From a virus, in IMG/VR virus record IMGVR_UViG_3300044681_000334, positions 1 through 41,539 of that record: a stretch of 41,539 nucleotides of DNA; one strand, 5' to 3'. The notes beneath the pieces were generated by a model. It searched no databases, had not been told where the DNA came from, and saw only the letters and a list, made by a program, of their open reading frames with translations. This document shows positions 32,712 to 39,800 of this stretch, piece after piece (within the stretch, counting starts at the first letter, position 1; each line of letters opens with the position of its first letter). Position numbers and translations under genes: made by a program.

Positions 32712-33240
32712 GGGCAATCGAGAAAGATTCTGCACAATCGCTCCGGGCAGGGTTCGAGCGGTCGACCTGCGCAGCGTGCGGACGTCCGGGGCGACGTGCG
32801 TGCGTCGCACGTTCGGCCCGACGTCGGCGCCCGGCTGGCGCCTCGACGACGACGTGCGGCGCTCCGGCGCCCGCTGCCCGGTGCGAGTCCCGGCACGACT
32901 CGCCGGGCTGCCCGCTCGCGCTGCCCGCGCGCATCGCGTGGGTGCGTGCCCGCGCGTCGCGCGCGCGTCACGCGCAGGCGCGCTCGCGTGCGCGCTCGCC
33001 CGCGCCCACACGCGAGGCGGGGGGCACGGGGGGGCTGGGGTGTCGGACGTTCTACGTACCACCTCTCATAAGTTCCTGCACCTAACATTCCGGCCTTCCC
33101 GTCCTCCCCGTCCTCTGTGCAATGCGTTGCACATCGGGGTGGGTTGTTGGAGTAGGTTGGATGGGGTTCGCTCGCTGCTGCTCGCTCACCCCATCTCTCC
33201 CTATTTACGTGACGGTGAACGAATCTTTCCATTCTGCCAC
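32712..33240. other. Divergent control region, no gene seen (candidate origin)
   Basis: Over 500 bases between diverging transcripts. Open frames on both strands here are dominated by Arg, Ala, Pro and Gly with no ribosome binding site, which suggests GC-driven shadows. Bases 32760-33030 are extremely GC-rich, with alternating CGCG and GCGC tracts. The right third holds a 16-base palindrome, GTGCA-N6-TGCAC (33117-33132), and an 8-bp inverted repeat GATGGGGT/ACCCCATC (33160-33167 and 33188-33195) enclosing repeated CTCGCT/CTGCTG, followed by a small A/T-rich patch (CTATTTACG). These would suit an early control region or replication origin, but that is inference. Confidence 0.5.
33117..33132. 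promoter_or_regulatory. Palindrome GTGCAATGCGTTGCAC, possible operator
   Basis: Perfect 6-base arms around TGCG, in the divergent intergenic region. Same GTGCA-N6-TGCAC form as at 32010-32025. Confidence 0.4.
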
Positions 33241-33269
33241 TTGACAGCACGGCAAGCGTATGGTATGAT
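33241..33269 (+). promoter_or_regulatory. Consensus sigma70 promoter of the plus-strand gene
   Basis: TTGACA (33241-33246), 17 bases, TATGAT (33264-33269). AATCTTTC (33222-33229) lies upstream. The leader has a hairpin (ACCAGC and GCTGGT around GACGT, 33279-33295) and CCCTACCGGAG at 33305-33315, six bases before the ATG. Confidence 0.92.
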
Positions 33270-33321
33270 GCCTGTACAACCAGCGACGTGCTGGTAGTCG
33301 AAACCCCTACCGGAGGTTCAC

Positions 33322-33771
33322 ATGTCGGAGTTACCAGTTCGGTTCATCAGGACGGATGGCGGGCGTGCCGCTGCCGGGTACGTTGGCGAGGCAGGCGACT
33401 GTGTGGCGCGCGCCGTGGCGGTTGCCAGCGGTCGGTCGTACCAAGAGGTCTACGACGCGCTGTCGGTTGGCTGTCGCGGCCAGCGCCTGACCCGTGGCCG
33501 ACAGCGAAGTGCAAGTGCCCGCAACGGCGTCGACACCAGCCGCAAGTGGTTCAAGGACTACATGCGCTCGCTGGGGTTCCGCTGGGTGCCGACGATGCAG
33601 GTCGGTCAGGGCTGCAAGGTGCACCTGCGCGCGGAGGAACTGCCCAGCGGCAGGCTGGTCGTCGCGGTCAGCAAGCACTACGTCGCGGTGCTCAACGGCA
33701 TCATCCACGACACGTTCGACCCGTCCCGTAACGGCACTCGCTGCGTTTACGGGTACTGGGTCTTGACCTGA
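33322..33771 (+). CDS. Papain-like cysteine peptidase-fold protein (only plus-strand gene)
   Basis: 149 residues. GEAGDCVARAVAVASGRSYQ (Cys27) followed later by VVAVSKHYVAVLNG (His119) and IIHDTFD (Asp130) gives the Cys-His-Asp order of papain-like C39/transglutaminase-type folds. Proteins of this shape recur in phages as uncharacterised early or accessory genes. It has the strongest promoter in the window, the same leader motif as the minus-strand early genes, and a terminator right behind it. So it is an independent early unit, perhaps one that modifies a host protein. No signal peptide. Proteolytic activity is a guess. Confidence 0.75.
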   Translation: MSELPVRFIRTDGGRAAAGYVGEAGDCVARAVAVASGRSYQEVYDALSVGCRGQRLTRGRQRSASARNGVDTSRKWFKDYMRSLGFRWVPTMQVGQGCKVHLRAEELPSGRLVVAVSKHYVAVLNGIIHDTFDPSRNGTRCVYGYWVLT

Positions 33772-33815
33772 CACCTGTCACCCGATAGGGTGGTCATCAT
33801 CTTTTCCCCCATGCA

Positions 33816-33849
33816 CAGCGCCCGGAGCCGATCCCGGGCGTTGTGTTTT
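33816..33849 (+). terminator. Intrinsic terminator of the plus-strand gene
   Basis: A ten-bp stem (CAGCGCCCGG with CCGGGCGTTG, one G-T pair) with an 8-base loop is followed by TTGTGTTTTC. It lies between convergent genes and may also act on the opposite strand, where no T-tract follows. Confidence 0.75.
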
Positions 33850-34478
33850 CAGGTGCGCCTGAAACCACGGTACATGCCACTTGGCCGGGTGCGCATGGGC
33901 CGGATGCCAAGCACCAGTTTGAGCACGGGCCTGTTGGTGACGATGGTGGCGTTGTCGGTGTTGTACACCGTGTTCGACACGCCGAAGTTGCCGCCCTCAT
34001 ACGACCACTTGAACATGAACGCCGGAGGCCAGTCGCCAGCCTTGTTCGACGCATAGGTCGAAACTCGCGTCAGGTCGTAGGTATGCGTGACAGGCCCGCC
34101 GTCGGCCACGACCGTCGGCTTCCGTGCAGCCTCATGCCAAGAGCCGCCGATCCACGGCAGCGATGGCCCCGCTTGGTTCCATGTCGGTGTCTTGATCTGA
34201 AACGAGTTGTAGATCAGCGGGTATGCGTCGATGGTGAACAGGCCACCGACGGAATCAGACGTGGTGGCAACCATCACGGCACGGACGCAATGCACGGCCT
34301 TCAGCCTCTTGAAGAGGTTGGCATCGGCGTCCTTGGGATACATCAGGCCGCGAGTCGTCCTTGAGGCAGCGTCGTTTCCCTGAACCTGCGCCGTGACCGA
34401 CGACTCGTATTGCGTGCTGGGAGAACGGACGTTGATGTACGTCAGTTCAGGCGTAATGGTGAACGCACGTGGCATCAT
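33849..34478 (-). CDS. Unknown protein downstream of terminase
   Basis: 209 residues (207-209 by choice of Met). Beta-rich, with Thr/Ser/Asn-rich segments (PELTYINVRSPSTQYESSVT, TNRPVLKLVLGIRPM) and a basic C-terminus. No recognised family. The location at the end of the packaging operon suggests a structural or host-interaction protein. The start overlaps the small basic gene (ATGA). The gene ends on the terminator shared with the plus-strand gene. Confidence 0.7.
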   Translation of the reverse strand: MMPRAFTITPELTYINVRSPSTQYESSVTAQVQGNDAASRTTRGLMYPKDADANLFKRLKAVHCVRAVMVATTSDSVGGLFTIDAYPLIYNSFQIKTPTWNQAGPSLPWIGGSWHEAARKPTVVADGGPVTHTYDLTRVSTYASNKAGDWPPAFMFKWSYEGGNFGVSNTVYNTDNATIVTNRPVLKLVLGIRPMRTRPSGMYRGFRRT

Positions 34479-34618
34479 CGTCCTCGCTTCTTCTTGGCGG
34501 CCTTCTTCTTGACGCGCTCAATGCGGATCGGCCCTTCCTGCTCCTTGTCCCATCGCTTGGCGATCTGCGGGTGGGCGGCGTGCATGTATCGCGACTGGGC
34601 CTTGCTCTTGTACGGCAT
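34475..34618 (-). CDS. Small basic conserved phage protein (47 residues)
   Basis: 47 residues, too short for common gene finders. MPYKSKAQSRYMHAAHPQIA then KRWDKEQ, ending in a Lys/Arg-rich tail (ERVKKKAAKKKRGR). The opening with KSKAQ.RYM.A.hP.IAkrWdkE recurs in small phage proteins of unknown role. Highly basic, so nucleic-acid contact is plausible. The start is two bases after the stop of the 101-residue gene, and the stop overlaps the next gene (ATGA). The gap and frame fit a coupled operon. Confidence 0.7.
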   Translation of the reverse strand: MPYKSKAQSRYMHAAHPQIAKRWDKEQEGPIRIERVKKKAAKKKRGR

Positions 34619-34619
34619 G

Positions 34620-34925
34620 TCAGAACTCCATCGGGGTCATCTTCTTGGTGCGAGGGTCGGAAGGCGGCAGGGTGAAGACGTTGCCCTGCCTGTCCTGAAA
34701 CGGCTTCAAGCCATCGCCCATGTCCCGCATGATCGACGTCCTGAAGTCAGGGTTCCACTTGTGCTGAAGAACCAGCCCTTCGAGCGCGCCGCCGGGAATG
34801 CGGTGCGCGAACGAACCGTCGTCGCGGCGCAGCGACCTGCCGTTGGTCGACTGCCAGCCAAGCGCGGTCTTCGTGTCGAAGTCGGGAACTCCCATGCGAG
34901 CAAGCCAATGCATCGGTGCAGCCAT
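34620..34925 (-). CDS. Unknown protein after large terminase (101 residues)
   Basis: 101 residues from ATG 34925, preceded by a perfect AGGAGG five bases before the ATG and just after the TerL stop. MAAPMHWLARMGVPDFDTKT followed by polar, basic sequence (NGRSLRRDDGSFAHRIPGGA). No family recognised. A much longer frame is open upstream inside TerL, but the ribosome binding site and operon spacing select this start. Confidence 0.7.
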   Translation of the reverse strand: MAAPMHWLARMGVPDFDTKTALGWQSTNGRSLRRDDGSFAHRIPGGALEGLVLQHKWNPDFRTSIMRDMGDGLKPFQDRQGNVFTLPPSDPRTKKMTPMEF

Positions 34926-34933
34926 GATTCCTC

Positions 34934-36610
34934 CTAGTGCTTGAACCATCGCGGCGGCGACGGGAACAGTCCTGACGCCTCCAAGTGCTCGTCGAGTTGC
35001 CGCTTGAACCATCGTAGTTTCGCGTTGTCCGACGACGCAAGAGGGTCGGTCTGCATTTCGTCTTGCCACATCTTGCAGCACATCGCCAGCGCGTCGATCT
35101 CGTCGTCGTGCCGCAGGCAGTTGCGGAGCCGCGTGATCCTCGTCAACTGACGCTGCAACTCCTCGTTGCGGGCGACGTCGGGGTGGAACACGATGCGGTG
35201 CTGGTTGAACAGCGGCTCCAGCGTCGTGATGATCCGCAGTTCCTTCTGCCCGCTCACGCGCACGGGTTCGATGCTGGCGCCCCAGCCCTCGCCCTCCTTG
35301 CGCCGCTTCGCGATCACAGGCTCCAGCAGGCGCGCGAACATGCCCGTGCCGAAGTTGTCCTCGACGTGGATGATCACGGCGCCGTGCAACTGCGCCTGAT
35401 AGGCCAGTCCTTCGAGCACTTCCGGCTCGTAGCCGCCGTCGAACCCGCCGACGGCCTTGACCCACAGGTAGCCGTTCAGGTGTGCAACAATCGCGTAGGC
35501 GGTCTTGTCGGCGCCCTTGCCCGACGGGTCGATCCACATGCGGCACCCGGTGTACCCGGCCCACTCCGAATCCCAAAAGATCGGCGCGTGGTAGGCGTCG
35601 ATGCCGAAGCCAAGCGACGTCACGTCCTCGCACCGCGTGCTCCTGCCGTGGTCGTTGGTCATGCCCCAACTGATCGTCACCGGAGCCTTGTCCTTGGCGA
35701 TTGGGAACACGATGACGTCGCGCAACTTCAGCGGGTATCGGTTCCCCTCGCCAAGGTGCGTGATCATCATGTACTGCATGGCAAACGTGCTGCGGCCTTC
35801 CGCAGCCTCGCGCTCCAGCAGGTCTTCGTTGTCGAACCGCTCCGGCCATGCGCAGTCGCCCGGCGCGCGTGTGCCGGATTCGAGTTCTGCCTTCATGTCC
35901 TCCGCGAGCGAAGGCACGGGTTCCTCTGACTTCGGGTAGCGCGCAGGCCACGACTGAAACACGTAGCCGCCCTCGACCAACTTGTCGTACAGCGTTTCCT
36001 CATGGTGAGGCGTGCCAAGGAAGATGATGTCGCCGCCCGGGATCAGGATGTTCTCGAACTCCTTGACCTCCTCGCGCAGGCGCTGGCGCATGTCGAGCGT
36101 CAGGGTGTTCTGACTTGTCTCGACGTCGTCGGCGATGATCATGGTCGCGCGGCCACCCGTGATCTGACCGCCGATGCCGTAGGCGCTGAACGATGCGACG
36201 CGGTCGGACGGAGCCGTCGCGATGTCGAACTGCGTCGCGCTGTCGCGGTGACCTTCAGTCCGCTGCGGAGAGAGGTGCGACAACCACGGCACCTTGTCGA
36301 TCCACGACCTCACCATGTACAGCGAGTCGCGGCTGTGCTTCTCCGTCTTCGACACCAGCATGATCCGCTCGTTCGGGTTGCGGAACAGGCGCCACAGGCA
36401 GAATGCCAGCGTCACCCATGTCTTGCTGGCGCCACGGAATGCGCGCACGCCACGGCGTCGCGGCCCACGCTGAAGCCACTTGCCGATCTGATACTGATGC
36501 TTCGCCAGTTTGGGCAGGCCGACGGCAACCCACAGTTCCTCGCAGAAGAACGGGAAGTCCTCCACAAGGCGACCGATGTACCGTTCGAGTTCCTGCGCAT
36601 CCTTGCTCAC
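34934..36610 (-). CDS. terL: Terminase large subunit (T7 gp19-like)
   Basis: 558 residues, against 586 in T7 gp19. ATPase: Walker A-like RAFRGASKTW (56-65), Walker B MIIADDVE (157-164), and the coupling motif IIFLGTPHHEETLY (195-208). Nuclease: MWIDPSGKGADKT with Asp361, HVEDNFGTG with Asp418, and RHDDEIDALA with Asp502/Asp506. Packages DNA into the procapsid and cuts concatemers. GTG start overlapping the TerS stop (GTGA), typical of coupling. The order TerS-TerL after the internal protein gene matches T7 gp18-gp19. Confidence 0.95.
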   Translation of the reverse strand: MSKDAQELERYIGRLVEDFPFFCEELWVAVGLPKLAKHQYQIGKWLQRGPRRRGVRAFRGASKTWVTLAFCLWRLFRNPNERIMLVSKTEKHSRDSLYMVRSWIDKVPWLSHLSPQRTEGHRDSATQFDIATAPSDRVASFSAYGIGGQITGGRATMIIADDVETSQNTLTLDMRQRLREEVKEFENILIPGGDIIFLGTPHHEETLYDKLVEGGYVFQSWPARYPKSEEPVPSLAEDMKAELESGTRAPGDCAWPERFDNEDLLEREAAEGRSTFAMQYMMITHLGEGNRYPLKLRDVIVFPIAKDKAPVTISWGMTNDHGRSTRCEDVTSLGFGIDAYHAPIFWDSEWAGYTGCRMWIDPSGKGADKTAYAIVAHLNGYLWVKAVGGFDGGYEPEVLEGLAYQAQLHGAVIIHVEDNFGTGMFARLLEPVIAKRRKEGEGWGASIEPVRVSGQKELRIITTLEPLFNQHRIVFHPDVARNEELQRQLTRITRLRNCLRHDDEIDALAMCCKMWQDEMQTDPLASSDNAKLRWFKRQLDEHLEASGLFPSPPRWFKH

Positions 36611-36882
36611 ACGGCTTCCTTGTCGTCATTCGCCAGCGGGGTGCCGATGCGAAGTTGCCGCCTGCGCATCTCTTCGACGATGTTCTTGATCGGGCTGGCC
36701 TCCTCTGTCGCCACGGTCATGCCGCAGTCCTTGAGCCGCTGCCGTATCACGTTCAGGTCTGCCGCCGTCGCGTCGATGGTGCGCTCCTCGCCATCGGGGC
36801 CGATGATGGTTCTGCCATCCTTCAGCACCTTGAGAAGCGCTCGGTCGAACTGGTCGGCCATGTCGCGCATCGTGTCGCTCAT
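36607..36882 (-). CDS. terS: Terminase small subunit (T7 gp18-like)
   Basis: 91 residues, against 89 in T7 gp18. MSDTMRDMADQFDRALLKVL, then TAADLNVIRQRLKDCGMTVA: a helical protein with an Asn-Val-Ile-Arg-Gln-Arg-Leu-Lys segment as in T7-like small subunits. Directs DNA to the large subunit. ATGA overlap with the giant protein gene upstream and GTGA with TerL downstream. Confidence 0.85.
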   Translation of the reverse strand: MSDTMRDMADQFDRALLKVLKDGRTIIGPDGEERTIDATAADLNVIRQRLKDCGMTVATEEASPIKNIVEEMRRRQLRIGTPLANDDKEAV

Positions 36883-39800
36883 CGTGTCGCCGCCTCCACG
36901 GCTGCTTCAAGTTCGGAGTTGCGGTTCTCGTTCATGCGAGCAGCGTCCTTCTTGCGCGAGTCGATCAGAGCGCGTCGTCGCTCGTCGTACACGGCGCGAA
37001 GTTCGGGGCTTGACGTCAGCGTCTGCTGCCACGCCGCAGTACGGTAGCGTTCGATCACTCGCACGAACATTGCGATGTTCGGCGGGTTCTCGCCCGGGTA
37101 GTTCTCCGGGTTCGTGTCCGTGAACGACTTGAACATGCGGCCTTCGGCGCCCTTGCCGTCGACGATGTGCTGCAACGCCTGACGCAGAGTCAGTTTCTTC
37201 TGCGTGCCGTCGCCCATCGGGAACGGCATGGTGACCGACGCGATGTTCTCGTTGTACAGGTCGTATGCAGTCCTGCTCGTCTGCGGCACGCGAATCTGCT
37301 TCAGATTGACGCCGTCCTTGTTCGGCGGCGTGCTGCGCCAAATGTGCGGCATCTCGACCATCGCTTCGATGACGGCGTCGTCCTGCGCCTTGCGGCTGAC
37401 GACCGGAGAAACGATGTCGACCCACGGGTAGTCCTGCATCGGATCGAACGTCCTGATCGGCTCGCCAAGAGCGCTGTACCTGCGCGCCATGACGTCGCGA
37501 CCGCCTGCGGCCTGACCCCACCAACTCTTGGCGCGCATCTCGTTGAGAAGAACTTCGACTTCCTTGCCAAGACCCTCGTCTGCCTTGACGCCGCCAAGCG
37601 GATCGACGGCATACGGGTCTGACGCGCGAAGCACTCCGGCCTGAAGGCTGGATGCAATGCTCGTCGGAGGAAGCGCGGTCAATGCCATGCGACCGATGAC
37701 CTGCTCCATCTTGATCGGGTCGTCGTTGGCCTCCATGAGCATGTCGAGGTTCATCATGTACGACTTGTTGATGGTCGTCATGGTGAGCGCGTATGCGATG
37801 GCCGTTGCCGGGCCAATGACCTCTTCCTCGTCGTTCTCGTACATGCCCGACGTGAGTTCGTGGTAGTCGGCCATCCAGCCAAGCATCATGCCGAACGGGT
37901 CGAGTTTGTTGTAGACGTACCAGCGGTCGCCCATCTTGACGGAGTATGGCTGGCGTCCAGTCTGCTGCCAAAGCCTGCGCTGTTCCGGGTCGGCAGGCCC
38001 GGCTCCCGTGAGCCGTCCATCCTGAAACAGCGCGTATCCGGTTCCAAGCGCAGTCATGCCGACAAGCACCTGACCCTGCGCGCGAGAGATGCGCGCCGGA
38101 TCGCCCGACGCCATGTCGAGCATGGTCTGATGGTGGAATCTGTACAGGCGGCTGTTCGGATTGATGCGGAGCCGACGTTCGGTCGCAAGTCCGACGGCGA
38201 CGTCGCCACCCACCATGATCGGCGACGTCAGGTAGCCCCACGCGCGACGGAGGATGTTGACCGGAGCCGTGTAGAACGGGACGACCAACTGCAACCACCA
38301 GTTCTGCTGGAGGTGGTGCCTGACGGCGCCACCAAGCCCCGGGATCGGTTCCGTGTACGACTGGCGGTTCGCAGCCTCCGCGATTCCTGCGGTGGTCTGC
38401 TGCTGATCCTGCGTCCAATGCTGGTTGACGTAGTCGTGCATCATGGACGCGCGACGCAGCGGGTCTTGCTCTGCTGCGATGCGCGGATCGTTGAACGCCT
38501 CGCGACCGATCATCGTCCTGTCACGGATTGCACCGTCGCGGATGTACCGCTGGCCCATCGCGTCCGCTTCCTGCGAAACGGCACGGTGGTTGGTTCGCAT
38601 GAACGCCAACTGATCACGCCATCCGGTCACTCCAGCGGCTGTCATGCGCTCCTGCATCAGGCGTCGGTACAGGGTGCTGTGCATCTCCGTGCGAGCCGTG
38701 ACCTGCTTCCAAAACTCGTCGATGCTTGCGATGAACGTGGACGGCAGACGAACGCCGCGCCCCGCTGCATTGATCATCGTTCCAAGGATGTTCTGCTGAT
38801 CGGAGTGGATCGCAGGAACGAACGTGTCCTGCACGATGCCCGTGCCGTGAGGCATGAGCGTCGGCCTTTCCTCGACAAACGTGCGTGCTGCGAATCGCAG
38901 ACCGTGGTTCATGTTCGCGATCATGCGCGGCAGGTTGCGCAGGGTTTCCGTGGCGGTCAGCATGTCGCCACGGACGCCAGCGACTGCGAGTTTCTGCAAT
39001 CCCTCGACGCCAAGAGTCAACGGAGGGCTGATGACCTGAAGGCCGAACCAAGATCGCGGAAGCGACAGCAGTCCGTTGCGGTACACCTCAAGAAGCAGGT
39101 TGCCGCGCTGCATCTCTCCCGGGCGCCACACGTCGTTGAGGATGCGAACCGCAGCGTTGGGGTCGATGTCGGGGTCGATGCGCGCAAGCGTTTCAGCAAG
39201 CGGCCTTCCGATGTTGTCGACAAAGCCGTTCTGCTCAAGGAAGTTGCGGGCGTTGCGAAGATCGCGCAGTTCCGCTGCGTTCGGCAGCATCTGCGGATCA
39301 AGTGACTTGAGGCCACGTCCCATCGCCGTCTTCGTGTTGCGCATGTGGAAGCGCAGCATCTGAAGGTCAAAGAACGAGCGCTGAAGCAGAGCGAAGTCTG
39401 CCGGGTTGTTGCTCTGAACAGCGCGCTGTGCAAGCCTGTGCACCTGACGCAACTGTCCCTGAAGCGCCAACTGCACCGTGCTGACGAACGCAGGCAGTTC
39501 GGTGTCGATGCGGCTGACGTCGTTCATCCGTGCCCACATCGAAGCGATGCCCTGCGACAGGTCGTCGGCATCGTTCATCAGCAGTTCGTTGAACAGGGAC
39601 AGCGAGCGACGGGTCAACTGGTCGCGCGTCGCCGGGCCGCCAAGCATGTTGCGGGCCTCCATCTCCCGCGCCAGCGACTCGAAGTACGCCATGTAGATCA
39701 GCGGATCGTCCGGGTTCTCGAAGAACCGGAGGTTGTCACGGATGTGCTCGCGGCGCGCGTCGATGTCGGCAAGTTGACGGGTCGCGTCGGCGTCGCCAGC

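Noticed and set aside
32745-32775. GGTTCGA-like segment suggesting a tRNA T-arm
   Set aside because: No acceptor, D or anticodon arms can be paired around it.
32100-33062. 320-codon version of the first early gene
   Set aside because: The extra 144 codons cover the promoter, leader hairpin and leader motif and are Arg/Pro/Ala-rich.
29457-33071. 1,204-codon plus-strand open frame
   Set aside because: Antisense to several well-supported early genes, with Arg/Val/Ala/Gly-dominated composition typical of GC-rich shadow frames and no ribosome binding site.
32708-33250. 180-codon minus-strand frame in the divergent region
   Set aside because: No ribosome binding site, very Arg-rich, and it spans the palindromes and the plus promoter.
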